Part shown: positions 36,563-45,696 of the stretch, piece by piece | Position numbering within the stretch: the stretch's first letter is position 1 | How the letters are laid out: each line of letters opens with the position of its first letter | Notes under the pieces: generated by a model | What the model was told of the DNA's origin: nothing | Seen by the model: only the letters and a program-made list of their open reading frames with translations | The model's database searches: none | NCBI GenBank assembly: GCA_027366525.1 | Contig: DAHXKG010000005.1 | Span: 1 to 64,000, forward strand | Reading direction: 5' to 3' | DNA from: a candidate division FCPU426 bacterium | GTDB lineage: Bacteria > Oederibacteriota > Muellerivitia > Muellerivitales > DAHXKG01 | Length of the DNA: 64,000 bases | Made by a program: the position numbers and the translations under genes

Positions 36563-37153
36563 ATGGTACATAAGGTATTTTTTAGTTTTCATTATGAGCG
36601 GGATAACTGGCGTGCCGGACAGGTGCGTAATAGTGGAATCACCAAGTCCGACGTCGAATCCGCCGGGTTCATCGATGCAGTTGAGTGGGAGTCCATTCAA
36701 CGCGAAGGTGACAAAGCTATCGAATCGTGGATCGAGAAGCAGATGGAAGGGACGGCGGTTACGGTAGTCCTGATTGGGGCTCAAACGGCCAATCGGCGCT
36801 GGGTCTTGCACGAGATTAAGCGGAGTGCAGAAAAAGGCAATGGATTGCTTGGCATCTATATCCACAACGTCAAGGACATGGAGGGTAAAAAGGACTCCCA
36901 AGGGAAAAACCCATTTACAGAATGCGGTATCGAGGATGTTCCCATCTATGACTGGGCTGAAGACAACGGATACGAAAATTTCGGGAAATGGGTTGAAGCG
37001 GCATATCAGAAAGCTCTTCCGAAGGCAGGAAAAGCCGTTGGTGCTGGTGCAGGTGCCGCTATCGGTGCACCCTTTGGGCTCCTCGGAGTCGTTATAGGGG
37101 CGGCGGTTGGGTACCTTTTTGGAAATGAAGTCGATAAAGAAAGTAAGGGATAA
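36563..37153 (+). CDS. ThsB-like TIR protein (DUF1863) with C-terminal glycine zipper
   Basis: 196 residues. Residues 1-150 are a MTH538-type TIR domain as in Thoeris ThsB: VFFSFHYERDNWRAGQVRNS, EWES-x-x-x-x-GD, VTVVLIGAQTANRRWV, HEIKRS with the presumed catalytic Glu at 84, and GNGLLGIYIHNVKD. Residues 155-190 are a glycine zipper (GAGAGAAIGAPFGLLGVVIG), not found in ordinary ThsB, likely to tether it to a membrane. ThsB proteins make NAD-derived signals on phage infection. The true start is the ATG at 36563 with AGAGGTGA upstream; the frame upstream is a shadow of the previous gene. Confidence 0.88.
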   Translation: MVHKVFFSFHYERDNWRAGQVRNSGITKSDVESAGFIDAVEWESIQREGDKAIESWIEKQMEGTAVTVVLIGAQTANRRWVLHEIKRSAEKGNGLLGIYIHNVKDMEGKKDSQGKNPFTECGIEDVPIYDWAEDNGYENFGKWVEAAYQKALPKAGKAVGAGAGAAIGAPFGLLGVVIGAAVGYLFGNEVDKESKG

Positions 37154-37157
37154 TTAA

Positions 37158-37583
37158 ATGGGAAAAAAATTTAAACACCTAGAGTTTATCCAGGCAATTA
37201 TCAACCGAATGGCCGGCAACTCTTTCTTAATCAAAGGTTGGTCGGTAACGGTTCTTTCCCTTGTTACTGCATTCGTGCTAAATGATGGCGACCCTCGGTT
37301 GGTTCCTGTGGCTTACTTTCTTGTTCTGATGTTCTGGTTCCTTGATGCCTACTACCTAAAAATCGAAAAGAACTATCGGGAACTATACAAGGCTGTCTGC
37401 AAAACCGAGGAGAAGGCTATCGATTTCAACCTCGCTTCCAATGGCTACTCCAAAAAAGCGGGTAGCTATGGAGCCGTTCTATTCTCCACCACCCTGCTTT
37501 TGTTCTACGGGGCGTTGATTGTTTTTGTCGTCGTTGTTCATCTTATGACGGGAGTGTGTCATGGCACGTCGTGTATTTTTTAG
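37158..37583 (+). CDS. Three-helix membrane protein of the TIR operon
   Basis: 141 residues. Hydrophobic segments near residues 24-42, 46-67 and 105-131, with a cytoplasmic-type charged loop between (KIEKNYRELYKAVCKTEEKA). The start FIQAIINRMAGNSFLIKGWS resembles small membrane proteins I recall next to TIR-like genes, but no function is established. It lies between two TIR genes, overlapping the second by 23 bases, so it is a good candidate for the membrane effector of the system. Confidence 0.75.
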   Translation: MGKKFKHLEFIQAIINRMAGNSFLIKGWSVTVLSLVTAFVLNDGDPRLVPVAYFLVLMFWFLDAYYLKIEKNYRELYKAVCKTEEKAIDFNLASNGYSKKAGSYGAVLFSTTLLLFYGALIVFVVVVHLMTGVCHGTSCIF

Positions 37584-38016
37584 TTTTGATTATGATCGGG
37601 ACATTTGGCGGATTGGACAAATTCGAAATAGTGGTTTGACTAAACCGGACATTGAAACTGCTGGATTTGTTGATTCTGCATCCTGGGAATCCGTCAAACG
37701 TCAGACCGATGAAGCAATCGCACGATGGATAAATAATCAGCTTAATGGAACTTCAGTTACTGTAATTCTTATTGAGGTGGAAACGGTTCAAAACAGGTGG
37801 GTAAAGTATGAAATAGACCAAAGTATTTTGAGGGGGAACGGATTGCTTGGAATTTATATCCACAATGTTAAGAGCGCTTTAACTGGGCAAACCGATTATC
37901 AAGGTAAAAATCCTTTCGATGCTTTTGTGCTCACTTCAACCAATTTACCCCTCTCTCGCTATTACTACACGTATGACTGGGTTATGAATGACGGATACAA
38001 CAATTTTCCTGCTTGA
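37561..38016 (+). CDS. Second ThsB-like TIR protein, possibly truncated by a nonsense mutation
   Basis: 151 residues as read. VFFSFDYDRDIWRIGQIRNS, SWESVK, VTVILIEVETVQNRWV, YEIDQS (Glu 84) and GNGLLGIYIHNVKS match ThsB. It keeps the longer ThsB tail YDWVMNDGYNNF, closer to classical ThsB than the first TIR. The frame stops at TGA (38014-38016) exactly where the first TIR has Trp (GYENFGKW). Beyond it, ten codons (GELAAQRAGK) lead to TAA at 38047-38049. A single G-to-A change from TGG would explain this. GGGAG precedes the ATG. Lower GC than TIR 1. Confidence 0.85.
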   Translation: MARRVFFSFDYDRDIWRIGQIRNSGLTKPDIETAGFVDSASWESVKRQTDEAIARWINNQLNGTSVTVILIEVETVQNRWVKYEIDQSILRGNGLLGIYIHNVKSALTGQTDYQGKNPFDAFVLTSTNLPLSRYYYTYDWVMNDGYNNFPA

Positions 38017-38129
38017 GGGGAACTTGCGGCTCAACGAGCAGGTAAATAATAAATCGTCCCTTTAATAATTCCCCTAAGAAACATCCTGAAACTCATTTAG
38101 ATGGTTTTCTTCATTTCCGAGCGGCCTTA

Positions 38130-38310
38130 GCCACCAGTGGATCATTGAAATCTTTCAAATTTCACAACGCCGGGTCTGTCAAGTGATGGGTTTATCGAGA
38201 AATATATATCGGTATGCGCCTCCGGGTCGCTCGGAGGAACCGTCTTTGATAGCTCGAATGATCGAACCGGCATGTCTGTATGGACGCTATGCCCCATATG
38301 TCAGGATAGA
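38130..38310 (+). pseudogene. Remnant of an IS3-family transposase OrfB (N-terminus)
   Basis: The frame reads HQWIIEIFQISQRRVCQVMG, then LSRNIYRYAP and LYGRYAPYVRI, the N-terminal helix-turn-helix region of IS2/IS407-like OrfB proteins. No catalytic domain follows: the sequence is cut by the left end of another IS3 element at 38311. There is no start and the DDE core is lost. Confidence 0.7.
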
Positions 38311-38360
38311 TGTCGCTTTTAGAGATATACTTCTCACGGGGTCAAAAAGGAAAAGGACCG

Positions 38361-38857
38361 ATGGAACAGTTCAAATATTCAGAAGAATTCAAAAAGACAG
38401 CCGTTCAAAAGTTGTTGAATCGAGGTTCTCGTTTAGCGGAAGAAATCAGCAAGGAGCCAGGGGTTGCTTTGAGTACCTTGCACCGGTGGAAGACGGAGCT
38501 AGGCTACAAGGGAGAAATTAAAAGTACGAGTCCAAGGCCACAAGATAGAAATCCTGAAGAAATGCTGAGATTATTGATTGAATTTGAAAAAACACCTGAA
38601 GAAAAGAGGGGTTAGTTTTTGCGCATGAAAGGTTTACACACGCAAGAGATCGAGAACTGGCGAAACCAAATCAAAATGGCTTTAGGTCCAGGTGGTAAGA
38701 GGGTCGTGGATCGCAATGAACAAGTTAAAAATCGACTCCGGATTAAGGAACTGGAGAGGGATTTCGTGCGCAAGGACAAAGCTTTGGCCGAGGCCACCGC
38801 GCTTTTGATTCTTTAAAAAAAGCCGAATTGATTTGGGGAATCGAGGAGAACGAGTGA
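38361..38857 (+). pseudogene. IS3-family OrfA, broken
   Basis: MEQFKYSEEFKKTAVQKLLN opens a helix-turn-helix OrfA. A TAG at about 38612 interrupts EEKRG/FLRMKGLHTQEIENW, and a frame change in an A-run near 38815 separates ALLIL from KKAELIWGIEENE, the usual end. Two lesions make it inactive. Confidence 0.8.
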
Positions 38858-39905
38858 GCGCTGCCGATAGGACTCAGACCCAAGAGTTGATCGACGAAGC
38901 GGTTCGGGGGGGCCCATCAAGACAAAGCGGCTCACTAACTGGGCGTGTCGGTGAGAACTTTACAACGTTGGAAATTTCAACTGGAAAATGGGCGAAAAGG
39001 CCCCCAAACACCACCCTCCAATGCGCTGAGCTTACAAGAGCGCGCTCATGTGTTGTCAGTGGCCAATAGCGCGGAATTTGCGGATCTGTCGCCGTGGCAA
39101 ATCGTGCCGCGTCTTGCCGATCGTGGAGAATATCTGGCAAGTGAATCAAGCTTTTATCGGATTCTGAAAGCTGCCAATTGTTTGGCTCCTAGGTCAAGAT
39201 CCAAGCCCAAGCAGCGTCAAAAACCAGAGGCGCTGATAGCTGTCAGACCCAATCAGGTTTGGAGCTGGGATATTACCTATTTGAAGACTCGAATCCAGGG
39301 AATGTTCTTTTATCTTTACTTGCCCATGGATATTTTTTCTCGAAAGATTGTTTATTGGGAAGTGCATGAAAGTGAAAGCGCTGAACTGGCCAGTGGAATG
39401 ATGGCCAAGGCCTGTGAAGTGCAGACGATCGAACCTGGTCAAATCAAACTCCATTCGGATAATGGAGGCCCGATGAAGGGGGCGACAATGCTGGCAACGC
39501 TTCAGCGTTTAGGGGTTGCACCGTCCTTTAGCCGCCCGAGTGTGTCAAACGACAATCCTTATTTAGAGTCGTTTTTCAAAACACTGAAGTATTGCCCGAG
39601 TTATCCGACAAATGGTTGTTTTGATAGTATCGAAGTGACACGGGAGTGGGTTGAAAAATTCGTTTATTGGTATAACCACGTACATTTACACAGTGGCATT
39701 AACTGGGTGACACCCGATTCCCGTCACGAGAACCGTGATCAAGCCATCTTAAAAAAACCGTGAAAAGGTTTACAAGACGGCCCAGAGCCAAAAGCCCAAC
39801 CGATGGTCTCGATCAACGCGCGATTGGTCACGTCTAGGTGCCGTGGAATTAAATCCGGGTGGGAGTTCACAAAAAATTCAAAAAGAAGTTACTGAAGCTG
39901 CTTGA
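38854..39905 (+). pseudogene. IS3-family OrfB (DDE transposase), broken
   Basis: The start GTG (38854) overlaps the orfA stop as GTGA. VSAADRTQTQELIDEAVRGG loses frame in a run of G near 38908, then a TAA follows KAAH. From 38945 the frame is open: WSWDITYLKT (first Asp), LHSDNGG (second Asp), NPYLESFFKTLKY (Glu), so the DDE triad survives. A further frameshift in an A-run near 39755 separates the last 50 residues (REKVYKTAQSQKPNRWSRST to KEVTEAA). At least three lesions; inactive. Confidence 0.85.
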
Positions 39906-39950
39906 AAATTTAGGCGACATCTTTCTTGAAATTTTCGGGTAGCGTCCTAT

Positions 39951-40120
39951 ATGAACAAAGAAGATGTTGACAGAGCAATCAAGAACAGTAAAATTTTATA
40001 TGGATATCTCTTCATTACTACGAAGCTGTGGGTTTAGAGTTTCGGTTACAAAAAACCAAAGTCACCCTGGAACGATCTCTTAAGAGTTTATACTTGGAAT
40101 ACCTAGATCTTTATCGGATT
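39951..40120 (+). pseudogene. Internal fragment of an aldo/keto reductase gene
   Basis: Reads NKEDVDRAIKNSK, LFITTKLWV, a TAG, FGYKK, then after a one-base loss in an A-run TKVTLERSLKSLYLEYLDLY. These are the consecutive blocks of small-molecule aldo/keto reductases ((E)LFITTKLW-x-x-x-x-GYE, ERSL-x-x-L-x-LDYLDLY-x-IH). Both ends of the enzyme are missing, and the fragment stops at the attR copy. Not functional. Confidence 0.75.
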
Positions 40121-40122
40121 GC

Positions 40123-40164
40123 ATGCAGGAGGTTATGGGTTCAAGCCTCGTCAATCCCGCCATT
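40123..40164 (+). repeat. attR: decayed copy of the tRNA-Asp 3' end
   Basis: Aligns without gaps to 32522-32563, with 35 of 42 bases identical. All seven differences are C to T or G to A relative to the intact tRNA. It no longer forms a tRNA. It marks the right end of the island. Confidence 0.75.
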
Positions 40165-40350
40165 TTTTAGCATTTTTGGGTGTTACAGCTAGATTAGTTG
40201 ACCCAATTTTATGATTACGACAATCAAGGAACTTTAAACAATTCTTCAGAAAATGACTTTAGAATAACAGAATAATACCTATTTCCAGAAAGCATTTGTA
40301 AAACTTGACTATGAATTTAAAACCACTTGCAAAAAACAACAATACTTGAA

Positions 40351-43300
40351 TTATTGAAGAATAATAAGTTTAGTGATGAACCGACCGGATGAAGTATTCA
40401 CGACTAAATAATAGAGTCCATTGGCTAAAGGTACATGACTTATATCCAAAGGCGTAATCCGAATGATCGACGCGCCACTTGGGAAAGAACCAAAATCTTG
40501 ACTGAATATCTTTCGGAATGCGGTTGTGAATATCTGTATCGTTAAGGAATTAACAGACTGGGGTAAAGAAATTTGTACTTGAAGTGGACCATCACCAAGA
40601 TATGGATTTGGAAATGGAAGTGCAGACAAATGCTGGATCACAGGTGTGGGGCTTAAGGCATTTTGGAGGATGGGAGTTGGACTTAAAATGGGTGTCGGTG
40701 TGCTGGTTGATGTAAATATGGGAGTCATTGTTTGCGTGGGTGATGTTGTTAAGGTGGGTGTGAAGGTATTTATTTTAGTAAATGTTGGAGTTGGAGTCAA
40801 AGTATAGGTTGGTGTGGAAGTAGTAGTCAAGGTTGGGCTCCATGTAGGAGTGGGTGATAAGGTCAAGGTTACAGTTGGTGTGGGGGTTGTTGTATCGGTG
40901 AATGTGGGCGTAAAGGTAGTCGTATCTGTGGGGGTTAAAGTCAAAGTGTCAGTAGGAAACGGAGTTGATGTTAAGGTAGGTGAAAATGTCGAGGTTAGGG
41001 TAGGGGTGGTTGTCCAAGTCGGTGTTGACGTTTGAGTTGGAGATGAAGTGATGGTTGGAGTTAACGTTGAAGTTATTGTCCAAGTCGAGGTTGGGGTAGC
41101 TGTAAAAGTATTTGTGGGTGAAGAAGTCGGGGTTGAAGTAGGCGTGGAAGTGAGCGTGGGAGTATAGGTTAAGGTGGGGGTTGGAGTCTGAGTGGGAGAC
41201 GGAGTGGATGTTTCGGTTGAAGTAAAAGTGGCCGTTGAAGTCGGCGTCATGGTAGAAGAAGGCGTAGTGGTAGGCGTGCACTGAATATTATCGTTGACAA
41301 TTTCAATTCCAGTCACTTCCGCATTATCCTTGGTAGGAACTTCTAAGATATCAATGAGTTGATTGGTTACGGGAACGACAAAACTTCGATTATAGGCGGC
41401 ATATTGTCCAACTTCGGCATAAATATCTAAATTGGTAATGACAGTAACGCCGTTGATCATGACGCTAAAAATCCGATCATTGGAAGCCGTCCAATATTGC
41501 TCCACGAATCGAAGATTAACGGTATAGGTCCCATTGGTGGGAACGGTAAATTTATATTCAACTGGATTGCCGTATCGTTCTGTTTGATAAATCGTTGGAT
41601 TTTTGGTTCCGGAGATTGCATTGGTGATAGTGGCAGCTTGAGTATTGGTTCCTACATAGCCAAACCCACCCGTAGTATAAGCCTGATCGGGAGACCACGT
41701 TCGTCCGAGATTGTCGATATAACCAGTTGTTCCACCTAAACCACAATCAATTCGGATCATGGATTGAGCACAAGGATTTTCAGTGGGTGTAGGAGTGGGT
41801 GGAGGGGTTGGGGTGTTGGTGGGTGTAGGGGTGCACGTGTAGGGAGCACAAGGATTAGGAGCAGTATCATAAGCTTCTTTTACGGCCCATACGGTATTGG
41901 CACGCATATAATAATGTGCACGAACATTTTGAACACCTGAAGTCCAAGCTTCGGGTGTTCGAAACCAAAGTTGGGCGGTATTCCAAATGGTGTTATAAAG
42001 GCTATAGCCAATTTGAGTCGCTTGCGTATTCATGCCAAGTTGGATCATGCCAGCTACAACGCCCCAGGCGGTTCCCACCCAAGCTTCTTGTGTTTGTGAG
42101 GACGAGGTATCAATCGCACCTGCGGCGGTCATGACATTAACCACGCCGTCAGCTCCATTATCAAAAAGTTTATAGTTATTGTTATAAATCGTTTGAAAAG
42201 CACTGATGGCATCGGCGGTAGGAACAATGCTAGGGAGTCCGCAGGCTTCCGCATACCATTCGCCGCATAATTGATCATCCATAATACGGGTATCGGCTGG
42301 TGGCGTATTCGTTGTACTGTAGTCAATATCATAATAGGTGTTGTTCCACAAGAGCGACTGATAACTGGCTTGTCCGGTATTAAACCAGCTGGTATAGGAT
42401 GTGGCAGTGGTTGTATTCCCTTCGGCCGTTGCAATTTGTTCTGCCGCTTCACAGGCGGCGAGAAAGAGTCCACCACAGTAAGCGGTATCGCCGGTGAGCG
42501 ACATGTTGTCGTAGGTTTGATCAACTCCCGAGCTAATTGGAAGTCCGGTGGCATCACATTGACTATGGACTTTATTCATAGCGACTTGAACAGCCGGCCA
42601 GCAATAATTAAGAAAAGCCGTGTCGGTTTTTCCTGTAATTTCCCAATCCCGGTAAACCATGAGGACAAATTTGGAATTCAAATCTTTCCAAGTTGTGGTA
42701 TCGCGATAGGTATAAGCATTCCATTGAGTAAAGCAAGTATTGAGGTCACCCAAATCATGAGCGCAGGTTCCAATAGCAGCCGGATAGAAACTTTGAGAGT
42801 TAATTAAGCTATTGCTAAATTCTTTTACACATTGTTTATCCAAATTAGGCCAAAGCATAATTAAGGGCCAAGAACTATAAAATCGTACATCCGAGGTTTC
42901 ATAGTAGGGATAAATATAACTTTCCAAATGAGCAAACATATCATCACTGGGATTGGTGTTGGTGGGTTGACCTGAAGCACCACCGGCTTCCCACATGGTT
43001 CCGCTGGTAAAAAGTTCATAGAGTTCATTGAATAAATCGGTTTTTAACCAATCCGGATAAAGTCCATTATTTAGAATTTGATTCTGCCAGGTTGTGATGG
43101 AGGTGTCCCAAGTGGGGTAGTTATTAAGCGCATCATTGGCAATGGCCCACGAATTGCGTCCAGTTTGTCCATAATACCGAGTATATTCTCGGTACCATAA
43201 ATCCCCGGTCCCGCCATCAGCGGCAGCAGGTTCCGCTAACGGAATATCCCAAGACAAAACGATGGGCACCACAATGGATTGCCCAGCTGATAGAGTGGTG

Positions 43301-44103
43301 GTAAAGGCAATGCCCCCGATAGCATTATTCCCAACGGTATTGTTGAGCTGTCCGGTACTGATAAATTGACTTTGAAGAGTTTGAATTGTAGTCGCTGATT
43401 GGTATGTGATGGTTACCGAGGTACTGGATTGACTGGCTAAACAGAACTCACCTTGAGTTTGATCAGTGGCATTTCCCGTTCCAGTGCGTGTTAAGATCAG
43501 GCCCACGTTGTTATTGACTTGGGTAACGGCAGCTACGCCACCTCCAAAGGTATTGTCCCAAGTGAGCATAACGGATACGGTAGTTGGCAGAGAGGTGGGA
43601 TTGCTGATGGCCCATTTATAAATAGCAACCGGATAAGAGGAACGTTGATAATCATTGGGAATGATCGGACTAAATTGTGTGACTGTGGCAGGACATGAAA
43701 AAAGATTGCCAGTGTAAGTAACCCATGCTTTGGGGAACAGAGCATAATAAGTGGCTTGACCTGTGCCTAGCGTAGCCCCATTAAGTTTTTCAGCTGTGGG
43801 AGTTCCTCCTTGAGGTTGTTCAAACAAATAAAAATCACAATTGGTATCAACGGTTTGATTATTACTTCCAATATTTAATCGACCCAGATAAAAATCACCA
43901 CTGTACATCCAAGTGATTGTGCCTGCTCCAAATCCACCGATGGGGGCTCCATCATCGTAACCACTGGAACCAACATCTCGACTCCAAGCTTGGGAGGGAA
44001 TGACTTGAGCATGGAGGCGACTTGCGATTAATCCTGAAAGAATTAATAATAAAAAAATAATTTGAATACGAGCTGGAATTGAAAAAATTTTTTTTATTGT
44101 CAT
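40351..44103 (-). CDS. Secreted GH116 glycosidase with malectin domain and C-terminal sorting-like module
   Basis: About 1250 residues. Signal peptide (IIFLLLILSGLIASRLHAQ). GH116 (GBA2-like beta-glycosidase) domain to residue 750: GGFGAGTITWMYSGDFYLGR at the start, YETSDVRFYSSWPL (presumed nucleophile Glu near 402), SGVDQTYDNM (presumed acid/base Asp near 528) and GEWYAEACGL. A malectin-like sugar-binding domain spans residues 780-945, a Thr-Pro linker 950-1145, and a final module starting PFPNP and ending ITKLIILQ. The ATG at 44103 is preferred to a TTG at 44142 because it opens the signal peptide. Probably degrades plant-type or host glucosides. Confidence 0.88.
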   Translation of the reverse strand: MTIKKIFSIPARIQIIFLLLILSGLIASRLHAQVIPSQAWSRDVGSSGYDDGAPIGGFGAGTITWMYSGDFYLGRLNIGSNNQTVDTNCDFYLFEQPQGGTPTAEKLNGATLGTGQATYYALFPKAWVTYTGNLFSCPATVTQFSPIIPNDYQRSSYPVAIYKWAISNPTSLPTTVSVMLTWDNTFGGGVAAVTQVNNNVGLILTRTGTGNATDQTQGEFCLASQSSTSVTITYQSATTIQTLQSQFISTGQLNNTVGNNAIGGIAFTTTLSAGQSIVVPIVLSWDIPLAEPAAADGGTGDLWYREYTRYYGQTGRNSWAIANDALNNYPTWDTSITTWQNQILNNGLYPDWLKTDLFNELYELFTSGTMWEAGGASGQPTNTNPSDDMFAHLESYIYPYYETSDVRFYSSWPLIMLWPNLDKQCVKEFSNSLINSQSFYPAAIGTCAHDLGDLNTCFTQWNAYTYRDTTTWKDLNSKFVLMVYRDWEITGKTDTAFLNYCWPAVQVAMNKVHSQCDATGLPISSGVDQTYDNMSLTGDTAYCGGLFLAACEAAEQIATAEGNTTTATSYTSWFNTGQASYQSLLWNNTYYDIDYSTTNTPPADTRIMDDQLCGEWYAEACGLPSIVPTADAISAFQTIYNNNYKLFDNGADGVVNVMTAAGAIDTSSSQTQEAWVGTAWGVVAGMIQLGMNTQATQIGYSLYNTIWNTAQLWFRTPEAWTSGVQNVRAHYYMRANTVWAVKEAYDTAPNPCAPYTCTPTPTNTPTPPPTPTPTENPCAQSMIRIDCGLGGTTGYIDNLGRTWSPDQAYTTGGFGYVGTNTQAATITNAISGTKNPTIYQTERYGNPVEYKFTVPTNGTYTVNLRFVEQYWTASNDRIFSVMINGVTVITNLDIYAEVGQYAAYNRSFVVPVTNQLIDILEVPTKDNAEVTGIEIVNDNIQCTPTTTPSSTMTPTSTATFTSTETSTPSPTQTPTPTLTYTPTLTSTPTSTPTSSPTNTFTATPTSTWTITSTLTPTITSSPTQTSTPTWTTTPTLTSTFSPTLTSTPFPTDTLTLTPTDTTTFTPTFTDTTTPTPTVTLTLSPTPTWSPTLTTTSTPTYTLTPTPTFTKINTFTPTLTTSPTQTMTPIFTSTSTPTPILSPTPILQNALSPTPVIQHLSALPFPNPYLGDGPLQVQISLPQSVNSLTIQIFTTAFRKIFSQDFGSFPSGASIIRITPLDISHVPLANGLYYLVVNTSSGRFITKLIILQ
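40680..41275 (-). repeat. Thr-Pro linker repeat in the GH116 gene
   Basis: Coding repeat of T-P-T-x tetrads with Phe, Leu, Ser and Trp in the variable position. On the opposite strand the repeat leaves long Val-Gly-rich open frames that are artefacts. Confidence 0.85.
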
Positions 44104-45696
44104 TATTTTAATTTTATCATAAAGCAGAAAATTCAAAGACAAAATTGATTGAAGTGCTTTAACGATACACTAACTTAAAATTAAAGTTGGATCAGTTTCA
44201 AAAAAAAATTTTTTGAAGTGGTCAGTTGTTCAAAATAGCAGGACGATAAAAATCAAATACTAATGAATGAAAACGAAATCACAAAATAAAAGAAAACGAG
44301 TTCAAATAATTCATTTCAAAAATATTTTTCAGTACACGTTGAACTGGGTTTTAAAAAATCAAGTGACCAGATCCGTTCAAATGAGTACCGAAAATCAGAA
44401 AGGAATTGTTAAGGAAGTGTTGACTGAAATTTAATTCAAATATGAAATTTTGAATTAAATTTGGAGTTGGATCGTGGGTTCGGACGAGAGGATTTAATCC
44501 ATTTTCAATTTATGTGAACAGGGCATGAAAATAACATGATAGGAAAATGAAGTTTCGTGATTCATTTTTAAAAAGTTGATCGGGTATGAAAAAGTGAATA
44601 ATTAAGTGCAGGGAACGCATAGGAATTTATGACTTGCCGGCAGGGTTTTTTTGGTTTTTTAAACAAAGGACATCCAATACATTGATTCGTTTAGAGAAAT
44701 GAGTTGTGTAAAAATCAAATTCAATTTAGAAATTTTGAACATAAGTTTGATAATAAAATCAAGGGACGAGAATTCTAAAATTAAAGTCATTGATCGTGTC
44801 TTTTTTTAAAAAATTGGACCTCTCCTGATTTGAAATTTCTGAACCCAGCGTTAAATCCGTTGTTACGCCGGGCGAGAGGATTTCCCGTGAGTTGTGACCT
44901 GAATGGGCAATGCAGTATTCGTGTAATATCCTTGCATAACTTCACTAGAATATTCGCTCGATTGGGAAAAGAGGAATCAACCCAGAGTGCCTGTATCAAG
45001 AAGGCTAGGAGTTGCAGATAGGACGTTTCATTCATAAAGGAGATCAAAATTTTGGAGGTTAAGCCAAATTTCAAACTACCGTTCAGGGTAGGAAATCCTT
45101 CTAAAATTGATGAGTGGAATCATTGGGATGCGGGAATGGATCGAGAAATTTGATGATCGAAAAATTGTATCTTGGATGAATTTTTTTAAAAGAGGAATTA
45201 GTGGCGGGGTTGAGAGGCGTGAAGAACGGGGCCATAAAGTCAGGGGGCTTCATGAATACAATGCAAGAGTTTTTAAGGACGAATTTGATTGAACAGTTGG
45301 ATAGAACTTTGTGTAACGATAAAATACTTTGATCCATAGAAAATTCAAAGATCTTATTCAGTGATGCGATGCACGGATTCACTTCGATTTTAAAAATATC
45401 GCGGAAAGTTTTCAAAAAGAAAACCGGCAAGAAAAATTGCATTCATAAATCTTTTTGAGCACTCAAAAAAAGTCACATGAGGTTAACGGTTTCCTTGGAT
45501 TCAAGATCCACATGACGTGGTCAACGATTTCCTAATTTCACTAGTTCAGTTTATTCCAAAAACAGAGAACTATGATAATCTTCATATTGCAGTCATTATT
45601 TTTAAAAATAAATGCTCAAAGGATGTACATATAAACACGCATAAATTTGAGCAATGAATGGATGAATTTATAGTTTGATTTTGAATTAAGGTTGCT
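44104..45696. other. Large non-coding desert between divergent surface-protein genes
   Basis: About 1.6 kb, AT-rich, without a credible gene. It holds the second copy (44346-44369) of the G-(I/F)-KKSSDQ relic seen at 3354-3377. Frames at 44787-45442 on either strand have no recognisable family. The promoters of the divergent GH116 gene and the DUF11 gene must lie here, but I cannot pick them with confidence. Confidence 0.5.

Larger units (their letters stand above)
38311..39919 (+). mobile_element. Inactive IS3-family insertion sequence
   Basis: Bounded by TGTCGC (38311-38316) and GCGACA (39914-39919); with flanking bases the match is AGATGTCGC/GCGACATCT. The 1.6 kb carries orfA and orfB in IS3 order, both broken. 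No target duplication is visible at the ends, so one flank was probably lost. It sits in an older IS3 remnant. Confidence 0.75.
32522..40164. mobile_element. Genomic island at tRNA-Asp (defence island, 7.6 kb)
   Basis: The segment runs from the tRNA-Asp 3' end to its imperfect copy. Its first genes use GC-rich codons (roughly mid-50s % by eye in AbiE) unlike the AT-rich host, with intermediate values in the TIR operon. The content is AbiE, XRE-ImmA/IrrE, a TIR operon, then broken IS3 elements and a gene fragment. No integrase gene remains, so the island can probably no longer move by itself. The right end looks eroded and was hit by IS elements. Confidence 0.75.

Noticed and set aside
38014-38016. 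TGA recoded as an amino acid in this organism
   Set aside because: Many intact genes in the window (for example scpB, abiEii, the GldA-like ATPase) end in TGA at the expected place, so the code is standard; a point mutation is simpler.
38805-38830. A-run in the IS3 element as a programmed -1 frameshift site
   Set aside because: The zero frame meets TAA before a slippery heptamer could be read, and orfA already has a TAG upstream, so decay explains it better.
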